From Paenibacillus phyllosphaerae (GTDB taxonomy: Bacteria > Bacillota > Bacilli > Paenibacillales > Paenibacillaceae), in the NCBI RefSeq assembly GCF_014192105.1, contig NZ_JACHXK010000001.1:868001-932000 (forward strand): a stretch of 64,000 nucleotides of DNA, read 5' to 3'. How positions within the stretch are numbered: the first letter of the stretch is position 1; every line of letters begins with the position of its first letter. A program made the position numbers and the translations under genes. Below are positions 34,333-44,463 of this stretch, in pieces. A model generated the notes under the pieces. The model did not search any database. It was not told the DNA's origin and saw only the letters and a program-made list of their open reading frames with translations.

Positions 34333-35381
34333 TAGTGGACACCTTCAGTCAGGTAAGCACGCGCGGTCATCGGGTCGATGATTCCTTGCTGCATGAGCTC
34401 TTTGAGCGTCGCTTCCAACGTGTGCATACCAGCTGCACGCCCTGTCTGCATGACGCTCTTGATCTGATGAATTTTCTCCGTTCGAATCAAGTTAGCTACA
34501 GCTGGCGTGTTCATCATAATTTCCGTTGCGCACACACGGCCTTGTCCGCCTGCACGCGGCAGCAAACGCTGCGAGATTACCGCGAGGAGCACGGCTGCAA
34601 GCTGTGATCGAACTTGTCCTTGCTGATGCGACGGGAAAGCGTCGATAATCCGGTCAATCGTCTGTGGCGCATCCGTCGTATGCAACGTGCCGAACACCAA
34701 GTGGCCCGTCTCAGCCGCCGTGACCGCTGCCGAGATCGTCTCCAGATCACGCATCTCGCCTACCAGAATAACATCCGGATCTTGGCGAAGCGCGGCACGA
34801 AGGCCATTGGCGAAACTCTTCGTATCGTTACCTACTTCACGTTGATCCACAACCGAAGCTGCATGCGTATGAAGGAATTCAATCGGATCCTCCAACGTGA
34901 CGATATGCTTCTTCTGCGTCCGGTTAATATGATCGAGCATCGCTGCAAGCGTAGAGGACTTCCCACTGCCGGTCGGTCCGGTAACCAGCACGAGACCTTG
35001 ATGTCTGTTGGTTAACGTACTAATAACCGGCGGCAGTTGTAGCTGCTCCAGCGACGGAATCTTCGTCGGAATCGTCCGAATCGCTACGCTGACCCGTCCG
35101 CGCTGGCGGTACGCATTAATCCGGTAACGCGAACAACCCTCCAACTCGTACGAGAAGTCGATCTCCCCGTTCGCTTCAAAACGTTCCATTTGTTCTCCGT
35201 TCAACAAAGCTCGCGCCATCGCGCTGGAAGCTTCCGCCGTGATCGGTTCGTCCCCGACTCGCTGCAAGGTACCATGCACGCGCAATACGGGAGGTGAGCC
35301 TACCGAAAGATGCAGGTCCGAGGCCTTACTCTCATGCGTCCGGCGCAATAAATCTAGAATCTGCTGCAAAGCTTCAGCCAT
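34332..35381 (-). CDS. pilT: Pilus retraction ATPase PilT
   Basis: A 349-residue hexameric ATPase. Walker A is G135-PTGSG-K141-S142, with an Asp box (VTLEDPIEF), Walker B (DPDVILVGEMRD) and His box (ETGHLVFGTLHT). The C-terminal AIRAG-like retraction motif region is present as VANLIRTEK. It depolymerises pili, so this organism's pili are probably retractile and could drive twitching or DNA uptake. GGGAGG precedes the ATG. Confidence 0.95.
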   Translation of the reverse strand: MAEALQQILDLLRRTHESKASDLHLSVGSPPVLRVHGTLQRVGDEPITAEASSAMARALLNGEQMERFEANGEIDFSYELEGCSRYRINAYRQRGRVSVAIRTIPTKIPSLEQLQLPPVISTLTNRHQGLVLVTGPTGSGKSSTLAAMLDHINRTQKKHIVTLEDPIEFLHTHAASVVDQREVGNDTKSFANGLRAALRQDPDVILVGEMRDLETISAAVTAAETGHLVFGTLHTTDAPQTIDRIIDAFPSHQQGQVRSQLAAVLLAVISQRLLPRAGGQGRVCATEIMMNTPAVANLIRTEKIHQIKSVMQTGRAAGMHTLEATLKELMQQGIIDPMTARAYLTEGVH

Positions 35382-35401
35382 CTCTTTCTTCCTCCCTTCT
35401 C

Positions 35402-37072
35402 TTAGTGTGTCATCGTCTCCCGCAGCACTTCTTGAACCGAAGTAATACCTCTGACCGCTTTGTCTAGCCCATCGTCCATCAGTTGGATTAACCCGCTGTC
35501 CGCAGCAGCTTTGCGCAGGTCTGCGAGAGTCCCTTCCATACTGATCAACTGGCGGATCTCATCGTTAATGCCGAGCACTTCATGAATCGCTACACGGCCG
35601 CGATAACCTGTTTTGTTGCAGTTCCCGCACCCTGCTCCGCGATACAGCTTGTCTGCATGGAATCCGTGCTGCTGCAAGAAAATAAGTTCCTGTTCGCTAG
35701 GTTCGTACGCTGTCTTGCAGTCCGGACATACCCGGCGGACCAGACGCTGCGCCACTACGCCAACGAGCGAGGACGCGATCAGATAAGGCGCCACGCCCAT
35801 GTCACGGAAACGCGTAACCGTGCCGACGGAGTCATTCGTATGCAAGGTCGATAATACCAAGTGGCCCGTAAGCGAGGCGCGGATAGCAATCTCGGCTGTC
35901 TCCGAATCACGAATCTCGCCGACCATGACAATGTTCGGGTCTTGACGGAGAATCGAACGCAGGCCCGTTGCGAACGTAAGGCCGATCTGAGGACTTACAT
36001 GGACTTGGTTAATCCCTTCGAGCTGATACTCGACCGGATCCTCGATCGTAATGACGTTCACGTCTTCTTTATTCAAATGCTGCAGTGCGGAATACAAGGT
36101 CGTCGTTTTACCGCTGCCCGTCGGTCCGGTGATGAGAATAATCCCATAAGGAACGGTAATCATATCTTTGAACACATTGTAATTTCTCGTACCGAAGCCC
36201 AGCTGGTCAATCGGTTTGACACCGACGCTTAAGTCCAGAATCCGCAAGACAATCTTCTCGCCGTGAATCGTCGGGAGCGAGGATACGCGAATATCGATCG
36301 TCTTAAAATCCACCTGCATCTTAATCCGGCCATCTTGAGGAAGCCGGCGTTCTGCGATATTCAGCTTCGCCATGATTTTCAGACGCGCCGTAATGAACCC
36401 CTGCATCTGCTTCGGAATCATCCGCTCCGTCCGCAACACACCATCCTGCCGGTAACGAATCATGACGTTGGTTTCCGCCGGGTCCACGTGAATATCGGAT
36501 ACTTGAAGCTGTACGGCCTGTTGGATCATCTGATTCACAAGGCGTACGACCGGCGAATCCTCATCCGTAATCTCCGTCTCCCGAATCTCTTCGGCCGTTG
36601 TCGGCAACTCTCCCATGATCAGGGTCATGGAGTCCTGAAGACCATAATGGCGAGCGATTGCGCGTTGCAGCTCATCCTTACTAGAGATTGCAGGTTCAAT
36701 CCGGAACCCGGTCGACATGCGAAGTTCTTCGATCGCGAAGTAGTCGAGCGGATCGGCCATCGCTACGAGAAGCTTGCCGCCTTCTTTCTGTAGCGGAATC
36801 GCTTGGTAACGCCTCGCCAAACTCTCCGGTATAATCTGCGTGATCGAAGGGTCGATCTGATATTTGAATAAGCTTACGTGAGGGATGCCGAGCTGAAATT
36901 CCAATACTTGGATCAACTGCTGCTCCGTGATGTAACCTTGCGAAATCAGAAGGTCACCAAGCTTCTGCTTCGTCTTGGCTTGCTCCCGCAAAGCTTCCTG
37001 AAGCTGTTCTTCCGAGATGACGCTGCTCTCGACGAGCAAATCCCCCAACCGTTTCTTCTTGACGGTACTCAC
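35402..37072 (-). CDS. pilB: Pilus extension ATPase PilB (GspE family)
   Basis: A 556-residue assembly motor. The N-terminal MshEN/GspE_N domains (about 1-150) open with KKKRLGDLLVESSVISEEQL; related MshEN domains in other species bind c-di-GMP. The C-terminal ATPase has ITGPTGSGKTTTLYSAL, a Walker B in DPNIVMVGEIRD, STLHTNDSV, and a zinc-binding tetracysteine CPDC…CGNC. The start is GTG with AGGTGG upstream. It is the first gene of the operon and diverges from the giant surface-protein gene. Confidence 0.95.
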   Translation of the reverse strand: MSTVKKKRLGDLLVESSVISEEQLQEALREQAKTKQKLGDLLISQGYITEQQLIQVLEFQLGIPHVSLFKYQIDPSITQIIPESLARRYQAIPLQKEGGKLLVAMADPLDYFAIEELRMSTGFRIEPAISSKDELQRAIARHYGLQDSMTLIMGELPTTAEEIRETEITDEDSPVVRLVNQMIQQAVQLQVSDIHVDPAETNVMIRYRQDGVLRTERMIPKQMQGFITARLKIMAKLNIAERRLPQDGRIKMQVDFKTIDIRVSSLPTIHGEKIVLRILDLSVGVKPIDQLGFGTRNYNVFKDMITVPYGIILITGPTGSGKTTTLYSALQHLNKEDVNVITIEDPVEYQLEGINQVHVSPQIGLTFATGLRSILRQDPNIVMVGEIRDSETAEIAIRASLTGHLVLSTLHTNDSVGTVTRFRDMGVAPYLIASSLVGVVAQRLVRRVCPDCKTAYEPSEQELIFLQQHGFHADKLYRGAGCGNCNKTGYRGRVAIHEVLGINDEIRQLISMEGTLADLRKAAADSGLIQLMDDGLDKAVRGITSVQEVLRETMTH

Positions 37073-37423
37073 TCTCGTCCACCTTCCTCTTACAGTCGTT
37101 CTCTTAACTTTATCGGCAACGTCATATCAGAAAAGAAGTAGGACTATATAACTATATTTTCAGGTATAAAGACCACATATTATTTGTCGAATTAAGTCGT
37201 AATTTACCAAATTGTATCAATCTATTTTTTGCACTGAAATAATTATAACCTTAAGCCGATATATTAGACAATATACGACTTAAATCTTCTTTTCTCTCTA
37301 TGTTTTAACACGCCTAACGATGTATAATAGTAGCTAAGTAAGGAGTAGTACTTTTGAACTGTATCATTTTGTAACATTACACTTGTTTATCTATGGATAA
37401 GATGGATTGGGGAGGATATGCAA
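37073..37423. promoter_or_regulatory. AT-rich divergent promoter region between pilB and the giant surface protein gene
   Basis: A 351-bp AT-rich region with no coding sequence. A consensus TATAAT at 37323-37328 points toward the giant gene, though the matching -35 is poor. TTGAAC at about 37354 is another possible element. For pilB, several TATAAT-like strings occur on the minus strand but none is decisive. Confidence 0.4.
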
Positions 37424-40400
37424 ATGAGGTTAAGCCTTCAGAAAATGATCGCCAGCCTTCTTGTCGTGAGCTTGTTAACGACGCTAATCTCGGTTCCCGG
37501 ATACGGGATCAAGGAAGCGGATGCTTCAACGACGACATATTATGCGATTAAGGCGAGTAACTCGAAGTATGTAACCGTAGGGAGCGACAAGGTTCTGTAT
37601 GCGAATAGCAGCAGTGTCGGCAATGCTGCTCAATGGTTTGAATTAGTATCGATTAACGGCGGCAGCACTTATTATCTGAAATCAAAACAGACCGGATATT
37701 ATGTAGGTTACCCGTCTAGTGACCCGAGGACGCTGACAGCGGATAAATCGTCTTCAGACTCTAACCTAGCGATTGCGACACTATCATCTGAAACGCTGAC
37801 CATTAAAATATCCTACACGAGTAAAAATAAAACTATCACAAGATACGCGGAAGTCAGCTCTTCGAATACGTTAGTGGCCAGCTCAGACAGTGCCGTTAAC
37901 TTCTATCACGCTACTAAAGTATCCCGCATACTTGAAGTAACCGACAGCGGCACATCCGATCTGCAATCCATCATCGGCTACAAAGCCAACTATCTGCTCG
38001 ATACGATGAGCATGAAGCGCTTCGTCGCCCTCCGCGGCGAGCTCGATGGCAAATATGATGCGATCTACATCGGCAAAGGCTTCTATAACCCTTCGAAACT
38101 AGGTTTATTAACAACAACCAGCACCCGTACGGCTGGGCATAAGACCGTGAATATGACGAATGATATCACCGCCTTGAAGGCCAATGAAATAATTGATGAC
38201 TTCATTAACAAAGGCCAGCTCGTCTTTCTCTACAGCGACTCGTCTGCCAATAGCAGCAAAGGAAGCGGTTTGCTTTATCAAGCACAGGTCGATCAGCAAA
38301 CAGGGTCATTCTTATCCTACTCACAGGGTATCCTATACAACAGCTTCTTCAGATACAGCCAGAACGCAACCAAGAAAAGTAACGTCATCTTCTTAACTTC
38401 AACGACGCTGTCCAATTTGGCAACGACTTTGTCCGGCACGGCTTATAGCAATCTATTGAATCAAGATCCGAAGCTGATCATCGATTCGAAGCCGGTGGAC
38501 TATACGACGGATGCAAGCACTATCTATCGAGCAGGCGACACCATTACCTTCAACTTTACGGTTCCGAACAGCTCGAACTTCACGTCCGGGAATGTCGCTG
38601 CGAATCTGTACCTGGGACTTGATTCCGCCAAAGCCTTCTCCGCCGATCAGGTCGTCGCGTCGACAACGGTGTCCGGCACGAGCGGCACCGTATCCTATAC
38701 GCTGCCAAAAGGCTATTCGGGCCTCTACTATTGGAAGCTAGAGCTCGTCGACCAGTCTAGCAAGCTGAAAAGCTATGAGACCGGCGTCTTCCGTTATCGT
38801 GATCAAGTGACGAACGTTCGCGTTCTGCAAGTGACTCATGACAAAAGCATGGTCAGCAGCTTGAATAGAGCCGCGAATCTAACACAGTCCTATCTATCGA
38901 GCAATGATTACAAGATCAGCATCAACGTTGTATCGATGGAGGCATTTAACTCGACCGAATACAGGAACTTAAACGGTAATTATGACATGCTGATCTTTGG
39001 CTTCCGTGATAATTACAATACGGCTTCTACGTTGAGCACGACTGCCGCTGCGGCCGTCACCAGCTTTATCAATACGGGTCAGAGCGTGATGTTTACGCAT
39101 GACACCATCTATAACAGCGAGCCATGGCTTACCTCTTTCCAAGCCGCTACCGGACAAATTACGCCAAGAACAGAAATCGGCAGAGGCGCTAATAACCCTT
39201 CCACAACCGTTGCGCAAGTGAACTCCGGGCTTCTCACCGAGTTCCCTTTCAATCTGGAGAATTCAACGCCATCTGTCGCAACGACGCATGACCAATACTG
39301 GACACTTGACCTCGAGGATGAAAACGTCACGCCGTGGTACAACATGACCAGCGCTTCTGGCGATACGTATCAACGGGATCCTAATGACAGCTGGTATCAT
39401 TACTATACGTATTCCAAAGGCAATGTCACTTACTCGGGTACTGGCCATATCTTTTACGACTCTACCTTGACAGACGCTTTTCCGGATTGGGAAGAGAAGC
39501 TGTTCGTCAATACGATGTACCGTGCATATATGGGCTCTAACCATGCGCCGACGGTAACGGTCTACAGCCCAACGGACTACTCGTCCACGACGGACAATTT
39601 TATTCCGAGCTATCAGGATATTTCGCTCAGTTTCATGCCGGAGGATTATGATTTTGCCGACCGCAAGCTGAATGTCGACGTGAAAGTCATCGTCAATGGC
39701 ACTACCGTAAGCAGCTCCAGCTTTACGCAGTCTGATGCGGTATCCGGCTCGACGATTACGAAGACGATTGCCAATCCGCTTCCGGATGGCGGCAATTTTT
39801 CCATTCAGATTACCGTTACGGACAGCACGGGCGCTCAAGTTACCAAGACGATCCCGATCACCGTTAAGAAGATCTCGTCTTATCTGACGTTGAATCGGAC
39901 AACTTCCGATCTGATGACCAACAATCGTCTAGAGAAGAACGCAACCGCAACGCTGAACTATACCGCAACGCCAAAAGCGATTGCATCATCGACGGCGCTC
40001 AACGCGTCAAGCCTGGTCATTCGAGATATATCGTTCTCCGAGAAGCTTCCGGCCGGACTTGAAATCACGAGTCTTCCTAGCGGGATGACGAGATCGGGTA
40101 CCGTAACAACCGGTTATACCGTGAGCGGTACGTTCACCAATATCGCTTACTCGCTCTCAGGTTCGAATTACGTGGCTTCGCCGATTTCCTTTGCCATTGG
40201 CGTAAAGCCCGTGCAGAACGGAGCCTTTACATTAAACAGCTCTACCCTGACGTACAAGGATGTTGGCGAAACAGATTCGATGACACTGCCTTTCCCAACG
40301 ATCTCGTTCGATGCCATTACGAAGCTGACAAGCCTAAGCATTAGCGGAACCGAGGTGGCGAAAGGCGATCAATATTTGATGATTCCAACTTATGCGCCTT

Positions 40401-43400
40401 CGGATGCCACGTCGCCGAGCTTCAGCTGGACATCATCCAATACGAATGTAGCCACAATCAACGCCTCTACCGGCCTGCTTACGGCAGTTGCGACAGGTAC
40501 AACGACAATTACGGTTGTTGACGCCATCACCGGTAAGAGCGCGACTGCCACTGTTACGGTTATTGAGAGAGGTCTCAGCATAACCGGCAGCGACACGGTC
40601 CCTGTGGGCGGTACGATTGAATTGACAGGCCGGCTGCTTATTCCGACCTATGAAAGTACCGTAAGCAGTTCGCTCCAGTGGACCCAGGCAACCGGCACCG
40701 GTTCGGCAACGCTGGCTGCGTCGACCGACATTTGGAAGCGGCAGTTGTCCGGCACAACTGCCGGTACCGTGAACGTAACGCTTACCGTTAATACGCTGGA
40801 CTCGCTAACCGAGGAGATTAAGACCTACACCGTTACGAAAACAATTACGGTGACACCAAAAATTACAAATATTAGCCTTGCGAATGCGCAGATTGCGGTG
40901 GGCGATCAATTGACCATGGTTCCAACGGTTACGCCTTCAACCGCAGATAAGAGCTTCTTGACGTTTACATCGTCGAATGCTTCTGTCGCATCCATTAGCT
41001 CGACGTCTGGATTACTGACAGCTAATGCGGTGGGCACGGCGACCATAACCGTCACAGACGCTAACAGCGGCGTCAACGCGACGGCTACCGTGACCGTCAT
41101 TGACCGCACGCTTACCCTTGCAGGTAACGATACGGTTAATTTCAACAGTACGACGAACTTAACGGGCACATTGACCAAACCGTCCTACGAATCGGTGCAG
41201 ACCGTTGCGTGGACAAGCTCCAATAGCGCTATAGCTACCGTCGCGGCTAGCGCCTCGAACAACATGATCGGCGTTGTGACCGGGGTCGCATCCGGTACAG
41301 TAACGATCACGCTGACGGTTACGACTACGAATACATTGACGAATACAACGAGAACGTACACCGCGACGAAAGAAATTACGGTCAGCCGGAAGCTGACGAG
41401 CCTTTCCCTGAGTGACGCGCAGGTCGCTGTCGGCGATACGTTTACGATGAGCCCGATTTACACGCCTACATCCGGCGCTTCGTTTACCACTGCGTATACG
41501 TCGTCTAACACAAGCGTCGCTACTATTAATGCCATGACAGGCGTGCTTACTGCCATTACTCCAGGTACAACGACGATCACAGTGACGGATTCCATCAGCG
41601 GCTTGAGTGCACCGGCAACCGTAACGGTCATCGCGAGAGCCTTGACAATAACGGGGAACAGCTCCGTATTCGTGGGCGATAAGCTGGATCTGACTGGTAC
41701 GTTGACGAAACCTTCTTACGAAACGATCGTCAGCAATGGCATTACATGGACCAGCTCGGATACCACAAAGGCTACTGTATCGGCAAACACGTCCAATACG
41801 ATGAACGGAGTCGTAACAGGCGTTGCTCCAGGCACCGTTACGATTACTCAGACCATTAAGACAACAAACACGATTACGGGCGCTGAGAGAACGTATACGG
41901 AGACCAAAGACATTGCGATTAATCAAAAACTTACGAATCTGACGCTAAGCGATGCGCAAGTAGCTGTTGGCGATACCTATACGATGATTCCTGTACGGAC
42001 GCCTGCTACGGCTAACTCGTACAGTCTTACGTACACATCGTCCAACACGGACATTGCATCCATCGATAGCTCAACTGGCGTTCTGACTGCAAAGGCAGCA
42101 GGCACAACGACCATTACCGTTCGGGATAACATAAGCGGACTGAGCACTACAGCTACAGTTACCGTCATTACAAGAGACCATAGTATTCTTGGCAATGATA
42201 TCGTGGATACAGGCAAAGCAATCTCGCTGACGGGGATCTTGACCCTTCCTCCGTATGAAACGATAGTCAGCAGTTCGTGGAGTTCCTCCAATCCTGCAAT
42301 CGCGACAATTGCTGCGACGACCGGCAATACGATGAGAAGCGAAGTGAACGGGATCGCAGGCGGCGTCATCACGGTGATGCATACGGTAACAACAAGAAAC
42401 AGCCTGACCAACACGTCGAAAACCTACACGCTAACAAAAGACATCACGGTGAGACAGTTAGTAACGGCGCTGACCTTAGATAACGTCACCGTCGCTGTAG
42501 GCGATCAGTATCCGATGGCGGCTGCTTACACGCCTGCCAATGCGGACGTATCTCAGCTGACGTACACGTCATCGAACCCGGCAATTGCGACGATCAATGC
42601 GGGGACGGGCAGCGTAACAGCCATTGCAAACGGCACAACGACGATTACGGTTAAAGATGCCTTAAGCGGTGAATCTGCTACGGCGACCGTCACCGTCATT
42701 ACGAGAGGTCTGGCCATTACCGGCAGCAACATCGTGAATGTTGGGGATTCGATTCAGCTTGCAGGCACATTGACCAAGCCTTCTTATGAAACGCTAGTCA
42801 ACAGCACCTGGACTTCTTCCGTTCCAACGATCGGACGAGCGAACGCTGCGAGCGGCGACCCTATGAAGAGCGATGTTACTGGTGTTGCCTCAGGCGCCAT
42901 TACGGTGAAACAGACCGTAACGACCAGCAACAGCTTGACCAACTCGACGAACACCTATACGCAAGAAATGGTTATCACGGTAAAGCAGCCGCTTACCGCA
43001 ATTACCATCAGTGATGTGCAAGTGGCTGCCGGTGACCAATATCCGATGGAAGCCGCTCTAGTACCTGCAACAGCTGACACTTACTTGCTTACGTACACAT
43101 CATCGAACACGGCTGTAGCAACCATTGATCCTTCTACCGGATCACTAACTGCAGTTAGAGAAGGTACGACGACCATAACGGTAAGGGATGCGACTACAGG
43201 ATTAAGCGATACGGCTACCGTTACGGTTATTACGAGAAAACTGGTCATCACCGGAGATGATGCGGTAATCATCGGCGATACGATCTTATTAACGGGCACC
43301 TTAACGAAAGCCTCCTATGAGACTTTGATCAGCTCGAGCTGGCAGTCTTCGAACATCTTGAGGGCAACTGCCTCCAAGAATACGAATGATTCCATGAAGG

Positions 43401-44347
43401 GAAATATATTGGGCATTCTACCTGGTGCCGTAACGATTACGCAGACCGTTACAACGAAGAACAATCTGACCAACGCGACGGTCACTTACACGGAAACAAA
43501 GGTCGTCACGGTTGGCCAACCTTCGCTTAAGTTGAGCGGTTTAACTCAGATTGGCGTCGGCGACGTTCTCCCGCTCACAGCACAGCTCGTTTCATCCGCT
43601 ACATCGATTCTGGACAGTACGGGTCTTATCGAGTCTGTCTCATGGAGCGGTGCGGGATCGCTTGGTTCGATGCCAAGCAGCAGCGGCACTTCGCTGACGA
43701 ATCAATTGAAAGCGACAGCAGCCGGATCAACTACGATTACGGCAACCGTGAAGTTAGTCGGCGATATTACGCTAACGGCTTCACTCCCGATCACCATTCT
43801 GGATCGCGCGCTATCGATTAGCAGCGTAAACGATAAGCTTCCAGCCGGCGGCAGCGTAATACCAAGCCTGGACTGGATCAAGGATGCCGGAAAGCCAAGC
43901 TGGGCAAGCAATTATTTGCCGACATGGGGAGCTGAAGATTCAACGATTAATGGGATTGTTGTAGATAAAACTACGGGTAAAGTTACGGCGCCGAAAGGGA
44001 CTGCCGGGGAATTCACACTCGTTGCCGCCGTTCAATCTCCTGCCGGCAAAGTTTTCGAAGTCGCTAAAACCGTGACCATCGTAAACCTGACCAGCGTGAC
44101 GGTCACCCTCGACGCAGGAAGCACGAAAGACTTGAAGGATTACATTCAGATTTACCCGCTTAATGTAGCCTCAGGACTGCTCTCGCAGCTGACATTCCCT
44201 ACGATCAATACGGGGGTTGCTGCTGTAACGGCCACAGGTAAAGTCACCGGGATTAAGCAAGGCACGACGACCGTATCAGTTACCTTGCCTGCACTCGGAA
44301 TCACCTTGAAGCTTACCATTGTCGTGAAGAATAAAGACAAATATTAA
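37424..44347 (+). CDS. Giant secreted Ig-like surface protein in the pilus locus
   Basis: A 2307-residue exported protein. The signal peptide (about 1-34) ends in KEADA. A fascin-like beta-trefoil segment (about 36-160) has YAIKASNSKYVTV and YYLKSKQTGYYVGY. Two related domains of DUF5057 type (about 165-430, 465-700) contain VSRILEVTD and VRVLQVTHD. Ig-like domains follow (about 700-960). Six composite repeats of about 178 residues (966-2032) come next, each a BIG2 domain (…VAVGDxxTM…TYTSSNxxVATI…GTTTITV…) plus a partner domain (…GTLTKPSYET…). A non-repeated C-terminus completes it. There is no LPXTG, SLH or membrane anchor. GGGGAGG lies 8 nt before this ATG; the ATG two codons earlier is too close. 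Confidence 0.9.
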   Translation: MRLSLQKMIASLLVVSLLTTLISVPGYGIKEADASTTTYYAIKASNSKYVTVGSDKVLYANSSSVGNAAQWFELVSINGGSTYYLKSKQTGYYVGYPSSDPRTLTADKSSSDSNLAIATLSSETLTIKISYTSKNKTITRYAEVSSSNTLVASSDSAVNFYHATKVSRILEVTDSGTSDLQSIIGYKANYLLDTMSMKRFVALRGELDGKYDAIYIGKGFYNPSKLGLLTTTSTRTAGHKTVNMTNDITALKANEIIDDFINKGQLVFLYSDSSANSSKGSGLLYQAQVDQQTGSFLSYSQGILYNSFFRYSQNATKKSNVIFLTSTTLSNLATTLSGTAYSNLLNQDPKLIIDSKPVDYTTDASTIYRAGDTITFNFTVPNSSNFTSGNVAANLYLGLDSAKAFSADQVVASTTVSGTSGTVSYTLPKGYSGLYYWKLELVDQSSKLKSYETGVFRYRDQVTNVRVLQVTHDKSMVSSLNRAANLTQSYLSSNDYKISINVVSMEAFNSTEYRNLNGNYDMLIFGFRDNYNTASTLSTTAAAAVTSFINTGQSVMFTHDTIYNSEPWLTSFQAATGQITPRTEIGRGANNPSTTVAQVNSGLLTEFPFNLENSTPSVATTHDQYWTLDLEDENVTPWYNMTSASGDTYQRDPNDSWYHYYTYSKGNVTYSGTGHIFYDSTLTDAFPDWEEKLFVNTMYRAYMGSNHAPTVTVYSPTDYSSTTDNFIPSYQDISLSFMPEDYDFADRKLNVDVKVIVNGTTVSSSSFTQSDAVSGSTITKTIANPLPDGGNFSIQITVTDSTGAQVTKTIPITVKKISSYLTLNRTTSDLMTNNRLEKNATATLNYTATPKAIASSTALNASSLVIRDISFSEKLPAGLEITSLPSGMTRSGTVTTGYTVSGTFTNIAYSLSGSNYVASPISFAIGVKPVQNGAFTLNSSTLTYKDVGETDSMTLPFPTISFDAITKLTSLSISGTEVAKGDQYLMIPTYAPSDATSPSFSWTSSNTNVATINASTGLLTAVATGTTTITVVDAITGKSATATVTVIERGLSITGSDTVPVGGTIELTGRLLIPTYESTVSSSLQWTQATGTGSATLAASTDIWKRQLSGTTAGTVNVTLTVNTLDSLTEEIKTYTVTKTITVTPKITNISLANAQIAVGDQLTMVPTVTPSTADKSFLTFTSSNASVASISSTSGLLTANAVGTATITVTDANSGVNATATVTVIDRTLTLAGNDTVNFNSTTNLTGTLTKPSYESVQTVAWTSSNSAIATVAASASNNMIGVVTGVASGTVTITLTVTTTNTLTNTTRTYTATKEITVSRKLTSLSLSDAQVAVGDTFTMSPIYTPTSGASFTTAYTSSNTSVATINAMTGVLTAITPGTTTITVTDSISGLSAPATVTVIARALTITGNSSVFVGDKLDLTGTLTKPSYETIVSNGITWTSSDTTKATVSANTSNTMNGVVTGVAPGTVTITQTIKTTNTITGAERTYTETKDIAINQKLTNLTLSDAQVAVGDTYTMIPVRTPATANSYSLTYTSSNTDIASIDSSTGVLTAKAAGTTTITVRDNISGLSTTATVTVITRDHSILGNDIVDTGKAISLTGILTLPPYETIVSSSWSSSNPAIATIAATTGNTMRSEVNGIAGGVITVMHTVTTRNSLTNTSKTYTLTKDITVRQLVTALTLDNVTVAVGDQYPMAAAYTPANADVSQLTYTSSNPAIATINAGTGSVTAIANGTTTITVKDALSGESATATVTVITRGLAITGSNIVNVGDSIQLAGTLTKPSYETLVNSTWTSSVPTIGRANAASGDPMKSDVTGVASGAITVKQTVTTSNSLTNSTNTYTQEMVITVKQPLTAITISDVQVAAGDQYPMEAALVPATADTYLLTYTSSNTAVATIDPSTGSLTAVREGTTTITVRDATTGLSDTATVTVITRKLVITGDDAVIIGDTILLTGTLTKASYETLISSSWQSSNILRATASKNTNDSMKGNILGILPGAVTITQTVTTKNNLTNATVTYTETKVVTVGQPSLKLSGLTQIGVGDVLPLTAQLVSSATSILDSTGLIESVSWSGAGSLGSMPSSSGTSLTNQLKATAAGSTTITATVKLVGDITLTASLPITILDRALSISSVNDKLPAGGSVIPSLDWIKDAGKPSWASNYLPTWGAEDSTINGIVVDKTTGKVTAPKGTAGEFTLVAAVQSPAGKVFEVAKTVTIVNLTSVTVTLDAGSTKDLKDYIQIYPLNVASGLLSQLTFPTINTGVAAVTATGKVTGIKQGTTTVSVTLPALGITLKLTIVVKNKDKY
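40321..43520 (+). repeat. Six tandem ~533-bp coding repeats in the giant gene
   Basis: Each unit encodes a BIG2 domain and a partner Ig-like domain. Landmarks recur at LTSLSISG, ITNISLANAQ, LTSLSLSDAQ, LTNLTLSDAQ, VTALTLDNVT and LTAITISDVQ. Units are divergent in DNA sequence, so the array is old and not a recent slippage product. Confidence 0.85.
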
Positions 44348-44360
44348 GCGATCTCGATGA

Positions 44361-44394
44361 ACGGTTTACGCCTTGGCGTAAGCCGTTTTTTTTT
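44361..44394 (+). terminator. Terminator of the giant surface protein gene
   Basis: ACGGTTTACGCC-TTG-GCGTAAGCCGT followed by nine Ts, 14 bp past the stop codon. Confidence 0.92.
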
Positions 44395-44417
44395 GCTGAC
44401 AATCTCCCTAACATACG

Positions 44418-44455
44418 AAAAAAAAAAGCCTTATCGTCATTGAGACGATAAGGCC
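44418..44455 (-). terminator. Terminator of the minor-pilin operon
   Basis: On the minus strand GCCTTATCGTC-TCAAT-GACGATAAGGC followed by ten Ts. Confidence 0.93.
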
Positions 44456-44463
44456 TTTAGCTT

